Shown here one piece after another: positions 50,877-59,805 of a stretch of 64,000 nt of DNA (its first letter is position 1; each line of letters begins with the position of its first letter). The notes under the pieces were generated by a model. It saw nothing but the letters and a program-made list of their open reading frames with translations. It made no database searches and had not been told where the DNA came from. Source of the stretch: Limimaricola soesokkakensis (GTDB lineage Bacteria; Pseudomonadota; Alphaproteobacteria; Rhodobacterales; Rhodobacteraceae); NCBI RefSeq assembly GCF_900172345.1, contig NZ_FWFY01000010.1, forward strand, positions 98,458 to 162,457. The letters run 5' to 3'. The translations under genes and the position numbers were made by a program.

Positions 50877-52153
50877 CTGTAGAAATACTCCACGAGAAAC
50901 AGCGGCACCGAAGGAACATAGGTGCACAGCATCAGCACCGCGAGCAGCACTGCCACGAAGTAGACATTGACCTTCGAGACCTCCCAGATGTTGGCGCGCG
51001 CCACGGCGCAGCTGGTGATCAGAACCGAGGCGACGGGCGGCGTCTGCTGGCCGATGGCGAGGTTGAGCGTCACGACGAGGCCGAAATGCACCGGGTCGAT
51101 GCCGGCCTGCTGGATCAGCGGAATGACGATCGGCACCACCAGGATGATCGCCGCCGCCGAATGCAGGAAGAAGCCGATCACCAGGAAGAAGACGTTGAGG
51201 ATCAGCAGGATCGCCCATTGCGCGCTGGTGATCGCCAGGATGCCTTCGGCCAGCTGCTGCGGGATCTGTGCCCGGGTGAGGAAGCCGCCCATCAGCACCG
51301 AGGCCGCGACCAGCAGCATCACCACCGCCGTCTGCATGCCGCCGTCGAGCATCGCCTGCCGCAGATGTTTGAGATCGACCTTGCGATACCAGGCCGAGAC
51401 CACCAGCGCCGCGATCACCGCGAGCCCCGCCGCCTCGGTGGCGGTGACGTAGCCGCCGAAGATGCCGCCCAGGATCACCACCGGCAGCGCGAAGGCCGGC
51501 AGCGCGTCGATGAAAGTGGCCCTGACGCGGGGGATGTTGAACGCCTCTTCGGTGGGCAGGTTGTAGCGCCGCGCGAACCAGTAGGCGACGCCCATCAACC
51601 CGGCCGCGCCGAGCACGCCTGGCACGAGGCCCGCGACGAAGAGCTGCTCGACCGAAGTGTTGGCCGAAGCCGCGTAGAGGATCATCGGGATCGAGGGCGG
51701 GATGATGATTGCCAATGAGGCCGAGGACGAGGTCACCGCCGCCGAGAGCGCGCCGGAATAGCCGCGCTTCTTCATCTGCGGGATCAGGATCGAGCCCATC
51801 GCCGCAACGTCGGCCACGGCCGAGCCGGAGATCTCGGCGAAGAACAGCGACACGCCGATATTGACCATGGCGAGGCCGCCCCGGACGAAGCCGATCAGCG
51901 CCGAGACGAAGTTGATCAGCCGGTCGGTGATGCCGCCCGCGTTCATGATCGCGCCCGCGAGCACGAACATCGGGATCGCGATGAGCGAGAACTTGGTCGC
52001 GCCGCCATACATGTCGAGCGCGATCGCCGCGAGCGAGTTGACGCCCTCGGTGGCCAAGAGGCCGATCACCCCCGCCATGGCCAGCGCCACGGCGATCGGC
52101 ACGTTGATGCAGATCAGCGCCACCAGCGCCACGAAGATCGACAGCATCAGCAT
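50873..52153 (-). CDS. dctM: TRAP transporter large permease (DctM)
   Basis: A 426-residue membrane protein with about 12 segments and the DctM signatures EISGSAVADVAAMGSILIPQMKKRGYS and IIPPSIPMILYA. It is the Na-coupled transport channel of a tripartite ATP-independent periplasmic importer. The start overlaps the dctQ stop (TGATG). It is directly followed by the crotonase-like gene, linking import to CoA-dependent breakdown. Confidence 0.95.
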   Translation of the reverse strand: MLMLSIFVALVALICINVPIAVALAMAGVIGLLATEGVNSLAAIALDMYGGATKFSLIAIPMFVLAGAIMNAGGITDRLINFVSALIGFVRGGLAMVNIGVSLFFAEISGSAVADVAAMGSILIPQMKKRGYSGALSAAVTSSSASLAIIIPPSIPMILYAASANTSVEQLFVAGLVPGVLGAAGLMGVAYWFARRYNLPTEEAFNIPRVRATFIDALPAFALPVVILGGIFGGYVTATEAAGLAVIAALVVSAWYRKVDLKHLRQAMLDGGMQTAVVMLLVAASVLMGGFLTRAQIPQQLAEGILAITSAQWAILLILNVFFLVIGFFLHSAAAIILVVPIVIPLIQQAGIDPVHFGLVVTLNLAIGQQTPPVASVLITSCAVARANIWEVSKVNVYFVAVLLAVLMLCTYVPSVPLFLVEYFYR

Positions 52154-52719
52154 CAGCGGACCTCCCCGATCACGTGGCCGGCGCTGCGGCTCATCTCGGT
52201 ATCGACCTCCTCCTCGATCTCGGCATGTTCGAGCGAGATGCCGCGCGCGGTCTTGGACCAGTAATCCGGCAGGCTCAGCAGCTGGCCGAGGATGAACAGC
52301 AGCGCGCCGATCGGGATCACCGACTGGGTGAACTGCACCGGTACCCAGGTCAGCGAGACGAGGTAGGAACCTTCGAGGATCGCCAGCACCTGAAAGCCGG
52401 CCCAGGCCATCAGCGCGAAGAAGGTCAGCACGACCGCCTCGCCGAACAGAAGCGCCGCCAGCCGCGCCCGCGGCGGCAGCGCCAGCAGCACCGTGTCGAA
52501 GCCGATATGCCGCCGCTTCAGCGCCGCCAGCGCCGATCCGTAATAGGTGATCCAGGCCAGCATGATCGCGGCGACCTCGTCGTACCACGAGAAGCTTTCG
52601 CCGAGCAGGCGGGCGATCACGGCGACGATGACCACCACGGTCAGCGTCACCATCAGCGCCACCATGACCCATTCGAGCAGCAGCGCCATCACGGTCGATA
52701 TTCGGTTGAGATTATGCAT
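52153..52719 (-). CDS. dctQ: TRAP transporter small permease (DctQ)
   Basis: A 188-residue protein with four membrane segments; the family region ESFSWYDEVAAIMLAWITYYG and ALKRRHIGFD are clear. It docks the binding protein to DctM. ATG 52719 is chosen (AAGGG upstream); the frame extends further upstream, so a longer N-terminus is possible. A hairpin at 52862-52894 separates it from dctP. Confidence 0.92.
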   Translation of the reverse strand: MHNLNRISTVMALLLEWVMVALMVTLTVVVIVAVIARLLGESFSWYDEVAAIMLAWITYYGSALAALKRRHIGFDTVLLALPPRARLAALLFGEAVVLTFFALMAWAGFQVLAILEGSYLVSLTWVPVQFTQSVIPIGALLFILGQLLSLPDYWSKTARGISLEHAEIEEEVDTEMSRSAGHVIGEVR

Positions 52720-52861
52720 GGCCCTTGGGGTCCTCGCGGCCTGTGAGGGGGTGCGGCGGGGCGAATGCCCGGCGCCGATCGTCGCTTGCTGTGTCATCGC
52801 GCGCTCGCTGGATGGGCAGGTCGCGCCCCGCCTCGCGCGGAGTGCGCGGAAGGCAATGGGC

Positions 52862-52894
52862 AAGCGGGGCGCCCCTGATGGGGGCGCCCCGCTT
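52862..52894 (-). terminator. Stem-loop between dctP and dctQ
   Basis: AAGCGGGGCGCCCC (52862-52875) pairs perfectly with GGGGCGCCCCGCTT (52881-52894), 14 bp with a 5-nt loop, 7 nt past the dctP stop. There is no long T-tract. Such loops after binding-protein genes commonly lower permease expression relative to the binding protein. Confidence 0.65.
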
Positions 52895-52901
52895 CCGTTC
52901 C

Positions 52902-53879
52902 TCAGCTCGAGCCGCCGAGCGCGAGCACCTGATCGATCAGCTCGCCACCGCCTTCGACCTCCGCGGCGAAGGCGTCGTAGACTGGGCGCGAGGCTTCGAT
53001 GAAGGCATCCTTGTCGGCCTCGTTCACCTCGACCCCGGCGGCCTTGATCTCCTCGAGCAGGTCGACCTCGAGCTGGGCCGCGTGCTCGTAGGTGAAGTCC
53101 TGGGTCTGGCTGGCGCAGTCCTTGAGCGTCGCCTGCATCTCCTCGGGCAGACCGTCGAAATGCTTCTTGGAGGCGAGGATGTAGGCCGGCGTGTAGACGT
53201 GGCCGGTGATCGAGAGATAGTCCTGCACCTCCTGGAACTTGGCCGAGGCGATCTGCGCGTAGGGGTTTTCCTGGCCGTCGATCACGCCGGTCTGCAGCGC
53301 GGTGAACACGTCCGAGAAGGACATCGGCGTCGGGTTGGCGCCATATTGCTGGAACATCTTCACCCGCCAGCTGCCATTCGGGGTCCGCAGCTTCACCCCG
53401 TCGAGATCGGCCGGCACGTTGATCGGGCGCAGGTTGTTGGTGATGTGGCGAAAGCCGTTCTCGGCGAGGCCGACGATAGTGTAGCCCTTGTCGTTGGCGG
53501 CCTGCTCGAAGGTGTCCATCATCTCGGCCTGGACCCGGCGCATGTGGTCGCGATCCTTGATGATGTAGGGCATCTCGAACACCCCGAAGCGGTCGTCGAC
53601 CGAGGACATCACCGAGGAGGGCAGCGCGAACTGCACCTGCCCGAGCTTGAGCTTCTGCAGCATCTCCTGATCGTTGCCGAGCTGCGACGAGCCGAAGGTC
53701 TGCACCTCGGCGGTCTCGCCCAGCGCGGCATTGGCGCATTCGGCGAAATGCTCGGCGGTCGCCTCGAAAAGCGAGCCCGGGTTGCCGACATGGCCGAAAC
53801 GCAAAGTCATGTCGGCGGCCATCGCCTGGCCGGCGATCAGCGCCGACACCGCGGCGGTCGCGAGAATCCTGATGGTCAT
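52902..53879 (-). CDS. dctP: TRAP transporter solute-binding protein (DctP)
   Basis: A 325-residue periplasmic protein with a Sec signal (MTIRILATAAVSALIAGQAMA, cut near 21). The DctP core includes FGSSQLGNDQEMLQKLKLG, the ligand-pairing Arg in LRTPNGS region (GVKLRTP), and VIDGQENPYAQI. In this family that Arg binds the carboxylate of the substrate, so an organic acid is expected. GGAGGAGG precedes the start. Confidence 0.94.
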   Translation of the reverse strand: MTIRILATAAVSALIAGQAMAADMTLRFGHVGNPGSLFEATAEHFAECANAALGETAEVQTFGSSQLGNDQEMLQKLKLGQVQFALPSSVMSSVDDRFGVFEMPYIIKDRDHMRRVQAEMMDTFEQAANDKGYTIVGLAENGFRHITNNLRPINVPADLDGVKLRTPNGSWRVKMFQQYGANPTPMSFSDVFTALQTGVIDGQENPYAQIASAKFQEVQDYLSITGHVYTPAYILASKKHFDGLPEEMQATLKDCASQTQDFTYEHAAQLEVDLLEEIKAAGVEVNEADKDAFIEASRPVYDAFAAEVEGGGELIDQVLALGGSS

Positions 53880-54004
53880 TCTGTCCTCCTCCCTGATGGA
53901 CATTCCTCGATCATGGCTGGGCGCCCGGCCGTTCCGGCTCTGTCCGCCCTGCCCTTCGCCTTGCCCGAAACCCGCCATCTCCTCCAAGCGGCGGGCGCGC
54001 GGCG

Positions 54005-55192
54005 CTACTCGGCGGCGGCCCGCATCGCGGACTGGCCGCCGCCGAGCACCTCCATCGCCGCTTGCACGCCACCCTTGCGATGCGGCACGCCCGCATCGCT
54101 CAGCGCCATCTCGACCCCCGACAAGGTGCCGCAGAGCATGAGGTCGTTGAAATCGCCCAGATGCCCGATGCGGAACACCCGGTCGGCCACCTTGCTCAGA
54201 CCGTTGCCGAAGGAGATGTCGTAATTCTCGAGCGCCGTGGCGCGGAAGCCGTCGGCGGAATGGCCCTCGGGCATCACCACCGCGGTCAGCACGCCCGAAT
54301 AATCCTCGGACCGCGCGCAGAGCACCTCGAGCCCCCATGCCTGCACCGCCGCCCGCGTCGCCTCGCCATGGCGGGCATGGCGCGCGAAGACGTTCGCCAA
54401 TCCCTCCTCCTTGAGCATCGCGATCGCCTCGTTGAGGCCGTAGAGCAGGTTGGTTGCCGGGGTGTAGGGGAAGTATCCCTTGTCGTTCGGTCCCATCATG
54501 TCGTCCCAGGCCCAGTAGGATTTGGGCAGGCCCGACCGCTTCGAGGCCCCGATCGCCTTCTCGCTGATCGCGTTGAAGGACAGGCCCGGCGGCAGCATCA
54601 GCCCCTTCTGCGAGCCGGACACGGTGACGTCGACGCCCCATTCGTCGTGGCGGTAGTCGATCGAGGCGAGGCCCGAGATGGTGTCGACCATGAACAGCGC
54701 CGGGTGACCGGCCGCGTCGATGGCGCGGCGGATCGCGGCGATCGGCGAGACCGAGCCGGTCGAGGTCTCGTTGTGGACCACGCAGACCGCCTTGATCTCA
54801 TGGCCCTTGTCCTCGCGCAGCCGCGCCTCGATCGCCTCCGGATCAGCACCGCGGCGCCAGTCGCCCTCGATGAACACCGGCTTCAGCCCGAGCCGCTCCG
54901 CCAGCGCCTTCCACAGCGTCGCGAAATGACCGGTCTCGTACATCAGCACGGTGTCGCCCGGCGACAGCGTGTTGACCAGCGCCGCCTCCCAGGCGCCGGT
55001 GCCCGAGGAGGGGTAGATGATCACCCGGCTGTCGGTCTTGAACACCCATTTCGCCCCTTCGAGCGCGGCCCGGCCGACATCGGCGAAGGCCGGGCCGCGA
55101 TGATCCATGGTCGGGTAATCCATGGCCCGCAGGATGCGGTCGGGCACGTTGGACGGCCCCGGGATCTGAAGGAAATGGCGGCCGGCAGGCAT
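54005..55192 (-). CDS. Class V aminotransferase, serine/aspartate-glyoxylate aminotransferase type
   Basis: A 395-residue PLP enzyme. It shows PGPSNVPDRILRAMDYPTMDHRGPAF (family opening, key residues), the PLP pocket SSGTGAWEAALVNTLSPGD, and the Schiff-base Lys in TVSGSQKGLMLPPG. Close relatives are SgaA, which makes glycine and hydroxypyruvate from serine and glyoxylate, and BhcA of the beta-hydroxyaspartate cycle, which uses aspartate. No bhcB/C/D genes are here, so the SgaA role is more likely. The start at 55192 follows AAGGGAG. First gene of the minus-strand arm. Confidence 0.88.
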   Translation of the reverse strand: MPAGRHFLQIPGPSNVPDRILRAMDYPTMDHRGPAFADVGRAALEGAKWVFKTDSRVIIYPSSGTGAWEAALVNTLSPGDTVLMYETGHFATLWKALAERLGLKPVFIEGDWRRGADPEAIEARLREDKGHEIKAVCVVHNETSTGSVSPIAAIRRAIDAAGHPALFMVDTISGLASIDYRHDEWGVDVTVSGSQKGLMLPPGLSFNAISEKAIGASKRSGLPKSYWAWDDMMGPNDKGYFPYTPATNLLYGLNEAIAMLKEEGLANVFARHARHGEATRAAVQAWGLEVLCARSEDYSGVLTAVVMPEGHSADGFRATALENYDISFGNGLSKVADRVFRIGHLGDFNDLMLCGTLSGVEMALSDAGVPHRKGGVQAAMEVLGGGQSAMRAAAE

Positions 55193-55261
55193 GGGTGACG
55201 CTCCCTTGATAGGTGGCCCGGTGCGCTTGGCGGCCCCGGATTTCGGGACCGGGCCTCTCGG

Positions 55262-55300
55262 TTGACTTGAATTGAATTCTGAATTCATAATTCGAGTCAA
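55262..55300. promoter_or_regulatory. Palindromic divergent promoter/operator of the organic-acid locus
   Basis: TTGACTTGAATT (55262-55273) and AATTCGAGTCAA (55289-55300) are 12-bp inverted arms with one mismatch; the 15-bp centre contains GAATTC twice. Each arm supplies a TTGACT -35, one per strand. On the plus strand TTGACT (55262) is 18 bp from CATAAT (55286-55291). It is strikingly A/T-rich for this genome. The likely ligand is the FCD-type GntR regulator encoded at 58252. Confidence 0.65.
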
Positions 55301-55337
55301 GAACGAATATGATTGGAATGGCCGGGGGATCGACAGG

Positions 55338-58241
55338 ATGCTGCGCGAGGGCTTGAGACGCCGGCTGACGGAGGAGTTCGAGGGCGAGGTGCTGTTCGAC
55401 GCCTTCTCCCGCGGCCGCTACGCGACCGATGCATCGCATTACCAGATCATCCCGGCGGGGGTGGCGGTGCCCAAGGGCGCGGCCGACGTGGCGCGCGCGC
55501 TGGAGGCCGCCCGCGAGGCCGAGATCCCGGTCACCATGCGCGGTGGCGGCACCTCGCAATGCGGCCAGACCATCAATACCGGGCTGATCCTCGACTGCTC
55601 TCGGCATCTCAACCGGATCCTCGATCTCGACGTGGCGGGGCGGCGGGCGCGGGTCCAGCCGGGCATCGTCCTCGACGAACTGAACCGCCAACTCAAGCCG
55701 CACGGGCTGTGGTTTCCCGTCGACGTCTCGACCGCATCGCGTGCCACCATCGGCGGCATGGTCGGCAACAACTCCTGCGGGGCCCGGTCGCTGCGCTACG
55801 GCACCACGCGGGACAACGTGATCTCGATCCAGGGCCTTCTGGCGGACGGTACCGAGTTCGATTTTGGCCCCGGTTCCGGCAACCGCGTGCCGGAGGAACT
55901 GATGCAGCGGCTCCTGGGTCTGGGCGAGCGCGAGGCGATCGAGATCACCAGACGGTTTCCGCAGGTGCAGCGCCGGGTCGGCGGCTACAACATCGACGCG
56001 CTGATCCCGAACGGCCATCCGGTCAATCTCGCGCATCTGCTGGTCGGCTCAGAGGGCACGCTCGCGGTTTCCACCGCGATCGAGATCAGGCTGTCGCCCC
56101 TGCCCGCCCAGCAGAAGGTGCAGGGCGTCTGCCACTTCCCGACCTTCCGCGCGGCGATGGAGGCGGCGCAGCATCTGGTGAAGCTCGATCCCGCGCAGGT
56201 CGAGCTGGTCGACCGCACGATGCTGTCGCTCGCGCGCGACATCGCGGTCTTCGTGCCGACGCTCGACGCCTTCGTGAAGGGCGATCCGGCGGCACTCCTG
56301 TTCGTCGAGTTCGACGATCCCGACACCAACGTCGAGAAGATCCGCGAACTGCACGATACCATGTCGGATCTGGGCTACGGCTTTGGCCGCGGCGGCGAAC
56401 ATGAAGGCGGCGTGGTCGAGGTCTGGGACGCGAAGCTGATGGCCGATATCGGCGAGCTCCGGAAATCCGGCCTCAACATCATGATGTCGATGAAGGAGGC
56501 CGGAAAGCCCGTCTCCTTCGTCGAGGACGCGGCGGTCCCGCTCGAACATCTCGCCGATTACACCGACCGGCTGAGCGAGGTGTTTCGCAAGCACGGGACC
56601 GAAGGCACATGGTATGCCCATGCCTCGGAGGGCTGCCTCCATGTCCGCCCGGTCCTGAACCTGCGCCTCGAGAAGGACGTGAAGGCGATGCGCGCCATCG
56701 CCGAGGAAGCCTTCGACATGGTGCGCGATTACAAGGGCTCGCATTCGGGCGAACATGGCGACGGCATCGTCCGCTCGGAATTCCACGAGAAGATGTTCGG
56801 CCGTCGAATGGTGCGCGCCTTCGAGGAGGTGAAGGACGCCTTCGACCCGGAGCGCCGCCTGAACCCGAACAAGATCGTCGAGCCGCCGCGCATGGATGAC
56901 CGCTCGCTGCTGCGCTACCCCGAAGGCTACCGCTTCGACGATCTCGACACCGGTTTCGACTGGTCGGCCTGGTCCGGCGCCTCGGGCGGGCTGCAGGGCG
57001 CGATCGAGATGTGCAACAACAACGGCGCCTGCCGCAAGCTCTCGGGCGGCGTCATGTGCCCGAGCTACCGGGTGACGCGCAACGAACGGGACGTGACCCG
57101 CGGCCGCGCCAACACCTTGCGCCTCGCGCTGTCGGGCAAGCTCGGCCGCGACGCGCTTTTTCGCGACGAGATGGCCGAGACCCTGAAGCTCTGCGTCGGC
57201 TGCAAGGCCTGCCAGCGCGAATGTCCCACCGGCGTCGACATGGCGAAGATGAAGACCGAGGTGCTGTATCAGCGCGGCCAGCGCTTGGGCTTCTCGCTCA
57301 AGGACCGGCTGATCGCCGAGATGCCGCGCTATGCCCATCTCGCCGCGCTGGCAGGCCCGCTCTTCGCGCTGCGAGACAAGGTCCCGGCCGTGGCGCGGCT
57401 CGTCGAGCGGGTCACCGGCATCTCGGCCCGGCGCTCCCTTCCCCGCTTTCGCCGCGACGCCTTCCGCGAGGCCGAGATCGACGCCGCGCAGAAGGGCGAT
57501 GCCGGAGAGGTCGTGCTCTTCGCCGATACCTTCAACCGGTGGATGGAGCCCGAGATTCCGCGCGCCGCGCTAAGGGTGCTGGGCCGCGCCGGTTACAAGG
57601 TGCATTCGGCGGTGCCCGAGGGGGAACGGCCGCTTTGCTGCGGGCGCACCTACCTCGCCGCCGGGATGCTCGACCGCGCCCGCGAGGAGGCGCGGCGCAC
57701 GCTCGAGGCGCTGTTGCCGCATGTCGAGGCGGGCCGCCCGGTGATCGGGCTCGAACCCTCCTGCCTGTTGACGCTGCGCGACGAATTCAAGGCGCTGCTG
57801 CCGGGTGCCGAGGCCGAGAAGCTCGCCGGCAGTGCGCTGCTCTTCGAGGAGTTCGTGGCACGCGAGACCGGGGCCGGCCGGATGCGCCTGCCCTTCGCGG
57901 CGACCCAAGCGACGGCGCATGTGCATGGTCACTGCCACCAGAAGGCCGCAGGCACGATGGACGACATGACCCGCGCGCTGGCCGCGATTCCCGGTCTCGA
58001 GGCCGATGTGATACAATCGTCCTGCTGCGGCATGGCCGGGGCCTTCGGCTATGGCGCCGACACCATCGACGTGTCTTTCGCCATGGGCGAGGCCGATCTG
58101 CTGCCGGCCGTGCGCCGCGCCGCGCCGGAGGCGCTGATCATTGCAAACGGCACCTCCTGCAGGCATCAGATCGCCGACGGGACCAGGCGGCGGGCGCTGC
58201 ACATCGCGGAGGTCTTCGACCGGATGTCGGCGGGTGAATGA
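55338..58241 (+). CDS. FAD- and Fe-S-binding D-2-hydroxyacid dehydrogenase (YdiJ-like)
   Basis: A 967-residue fused flavoprotein. The FAD_binding_4 region (GGGTSQCGQTINTGLILD, about residue 68) is followed by the FAD-oxidase C domain (HSGEHGDGIVR, about 470), a first Cys set CNNNGAC (about 559), the 4Fe-4S motif CVGCKACQRECPTGVD (about 619), and two CCG motifs (CCGRTYLAAG about 767, SCCGMAGAFG about 895). Family members oxidise D-lactate, D-2-hydroxyglutarate or glycolate and pass electrons to the quinone pool. Beside a glyoxylate aminotransferase, glycolate or a related 2-hydroxyacid is a fair guess. Start at 55338; the open frame from 55272 lies inside the operator. Confidence 0.9.
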   Translation: MLREGLRRRLTEEFEGEVLFDAFSRGRYATDASHYQIIPAGVAVPKGAADVARALEAAREAEIPVTMRGGGTSQCGQTINTGLILDCSRHLNRILDLDVAGRRARVQPGIVLDELNRQLKPHGLWFPVDVSTASRATIGGMVGNNSCGARSLRYGTTRDNVISIQGLLADGTEFDFGPGSGNRVPEELMQRLLGLGEREAIEITRRFPQVQRRVGGYNIDALIPNGHPVNLAHLLVGSEGTLAVSTAIEIRLSPLPAQQKVQGVCHFPTFRAAMEAAQHLVKLDPAQVELVDRTMLSLARDIAVFVPTLDAFVKGDPAALLFVEFDDPDTNVEKIRELHDTMSDLGYGFGRGGEHEGGVVEVWDAKLMADIGELRKSGLNIMMSMKEAGKPVSFVEDAAVPLEHLADYTDRLSEVFRKHGTEGTWYAHASEGCLHVRPVLNLRLEKDVKAMRAIAEEAFDMVRDYKGSHSGEHGDGIVRSEFHEKMFGRRMVRAFEEVKDAFDPERRLNPNKIVEPPRMDDRSLLRYPEGYRFDDLDTGFDWSAWSGASGGLQGAIEMCNNNGACRKLSGGVMCPSYRVTRNERDVTRGRANTLRLALSGKLGRDALFRDEMAETLKLCVGCKACQRECPTGVDMAKMKTEVLYQRGQRLGFSLKDRLIAEMPRYAHLAALAGPLFALRDKVPAVARLVERVTGISARRSLPRFRRDAFREAEIDAAQKGDAGEVVLFADTFNRWMEPEIPRAALRVLGRAGYKVHSAVPEGERPLCCGRTYLAAGMLDRAREEARRTLEALLPHVEAGRPVIGLEPSCLLTLRDEFKALLPGAEAEKLAGSALLFEEFVARETGAGRMRLPFAATQATAHVHGHCHQKAAGTMDDMTRALAAIPGLEADVIQSSCCGMAGAFGYGADTIDVSFAMGEADLLPAVRRAAPEALIIANGTSCRHQIADGTRRRALHIAEVFDRMSAGE

Positions 58242-58251
58242 GGAGAACGGC

Positions 58252-58947
58252 ATGAATGTGGACCGGCCGGTTCCGGAACAGGCGGGGCTTCTGGCCCGGC
58301 CCGCGCTTGCAGTGCAGGTGGCCGACGCGCTGCGCAGCCTGATCCTCGAAGGCGAGCTGAAGGGCGGCGAGAAGATCCGCGAGATCGAGCTGACCGAGCG
58401 CTTCGGCGTGTCGCGCACGCCGCTGCGCGAGGCGATGAAGATCCTCGCCGCCGAGGGGCTGATCGATCTGATCCCGAACCGCGGCGCCACCGTGGCGCGG
58501 CGCTCCGACGCGGAGCTCGCCGATGCCTTTCCCGTCCTTGCCGCGCTCGAGGGGATCGCCGGGACGCAGGCCGCCGAGCGCGCCACCGACGCCGAGATCG
58601 CCGAGATCGGGCGGCTCACCGCCCGGCTGCGCGCCGCGGTGGAGGCCGGTGACCGGCCCGGCTATTTCGAGATCAACCAGCAGATCCACGCGGCGATCCT
58701 CGCGGCGAGCCGCAACGAGGTGCTGGCCCGCACCCATGCCACCGTGGCCGGGCAGATCCACCGCGCCCGCTACCAGGCCAACCTGACGCGAAGCCGCTGG
58801 GAAAAGGCCATGGCCGAGCACGAGCGGATCGCCGAGGCCCTCGCCGCGCGCGACGCGGCGACGCTGGGGCCGCTGCTGCGCGACCACATGATGGCCAAGC
58901 TCACCGCGATACTGGGCGCCCGCCGCGACAAGACCGCCATCGACTGA
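58252..58947 (+). CDS. GntR family transcriptional regulator, FCD (FadR) subfamily
   Basis: A 231-residue regulator: winged helix at residues 18-85 (VADALRSLILEGELKGGEKI, ELTERFGVSRTPLREAM) and an all-helical FCD effector domain with FEINQQIHAAILAASRN and the metal-binding His cluster continuing to HERIAEALAARD and DHMM. FCD proteins bind small organic acids. It follows the dehydrogenase by 10 nt with AGGAGA before the ATG, and very probably controls the divergent promoter at 55262-55300. Confidence 0.92.
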   Translation: MNVDRPVPEQAGLLARPALAVQVADALRSLILEGELKGGEKIREIELTERFGVSRTPLREAMKILAAEGLIDLIPNRGATVARRSDAELADAFPVLAALEGIAGTQAAERATDAEIAEIGRLTARLRAAVEAGDRPGYFEINQQIHAAILAASRNEVLARTHATVAGQIHRARYQANLTRSRWEKAMAEHERIAEALAARDAATLGPLLRDHMMAKLTAILGARRDKTAID

Positions 58948-58965
58948 TCCGCTCCAGCCTTTGAT

Positions 58966-58993
58966 TGCGGCGCCATGCGGGCCATGCGCCGCA
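58966..58993. terminator. Hairpin between the GntR gene and nagB
   Basis: TGCGGCGC (58966-58973) pairs with GCGCCGCA (58986-58993) across 12 nt. It lies between convergent stop codons. No T-tract, so efficiency is uncertain. Confidence 0.45.
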
Positions 58994-59025
58994 CGTTGCC
59001 TCCGACCCCGGCCGATCCCGCATGA

Positions 59026-59805
59026 TCAGGCCTTCGCGTCGCGGGCCGACTGGATCTGCTCGGCGCGAAGGTAGTGGTCCCTGAGCGCGAGGTCGGCGGC
59101 CGCTTCGGCGTCGATGACGACCCGGACGCGCGGATGCATCTGCAGGATCGAGGCCGGACACATGGCCGTGACGGGGCCCTCGACCATCGCGCGGACCGCC
59201 GAGGCCTTGCGGGCACCGGTGGCGAGCACGACGATGCTTCGGGCCTCGCAGATCGTGGCGATGCCCATGGTCACGGCGGTTTCCGGCACGGCCTCGCCCG
59301 GGCCGAAGAACCGCCGGTTCGCCTCGACCGTGTCGTGGCTCAGCAGCTTCTCGCGGGTTCGCGAGCCGAGCGAACTGCCCGGCTCGTTGAAGCCGATATG
59401 ACCGTTCTCGCCCAGCCCCAGGAGCTGCAGATCGACCGGACCGCGCCTCGCGATCTCGGCCTCGTAGGCGCGCGCCGCCGCGGCGGGGACGCCGCGACCG
59501 GAAGGCACGAAACAGGAGGCTTCGGCGATATCGACATGGGCGAACAAGCGCTCGCGCATGTAGTGGCTGTAGCTTTGCGGATGCTCCGGGCCCAGCCCGA
59601 CATATTCGTCGAGGTTGAAGATGGTGACCTCGGCAAAGCTCAGGCCGGCACGATGACGAGCGATGAGGCCCTCGTAGACCGGCTCCATCGTGCCGCCCGT
59701 GGCAAGGCCGAGAACGCTGCGCGGGTTCTCCCGCAACTGACCCGCGATCAACTCGGTCACGTGGCGCGCCGCATCAGCGGGGGTCGGAAGGATGACGACC
59801 CGCAT
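59026..59805 (-). CDS. nagB: Glucosamine-6-phosphate deaminase
   Basis: A 259-residue enzyme converting glucosamine 6-phosphate to fructose 6-phosphate plus ammonia. VLGLATGGTMEPVYEGL holds the phosphate loop, FNLDEYVGL the catalytic Asp/Glu, and GLGENGHIGFNEPG the active-site lid and His. It completes the N-acetylglucosamine route with NagK and NagA encoded divergently across a 740-bp gap. TATAG inside TGGTATAG lies about 310 bp upstream. Confidence 0.95.
   Translation of the reverse strand: MRVVILPTPADAARHVTELIAGQLRENPRSVLGLATGGTMEPVYEGLIARHRAGLSFAEVTIFNLDEYVGLGPEHPQSYSHYMRERLFAHVDIAEASCFVPSGRGVPAAAARAYEAEIARRGPVDLQLLGLGENGHIGFNEPGSSLGSRTREKLLSHDTVEANRRFFGPGEAVPETAVTMGIATICEARSIVVLATGARKASAVRAMVEGPVTAMCPASILQMHPRVRVVIDAEAAADLALRDHYLRAEQIQSARDAKA

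Noticed and set aside
54005..55192. BhcA of the beta-hydroxyaspartate cycle
   Set aside because: The enzymes are similar, but the bhcB, bhcC, bhcD and bhcR genes that accompany it are missing from the locus; serine-glyoxylate aminotransferase is the more cautious call.
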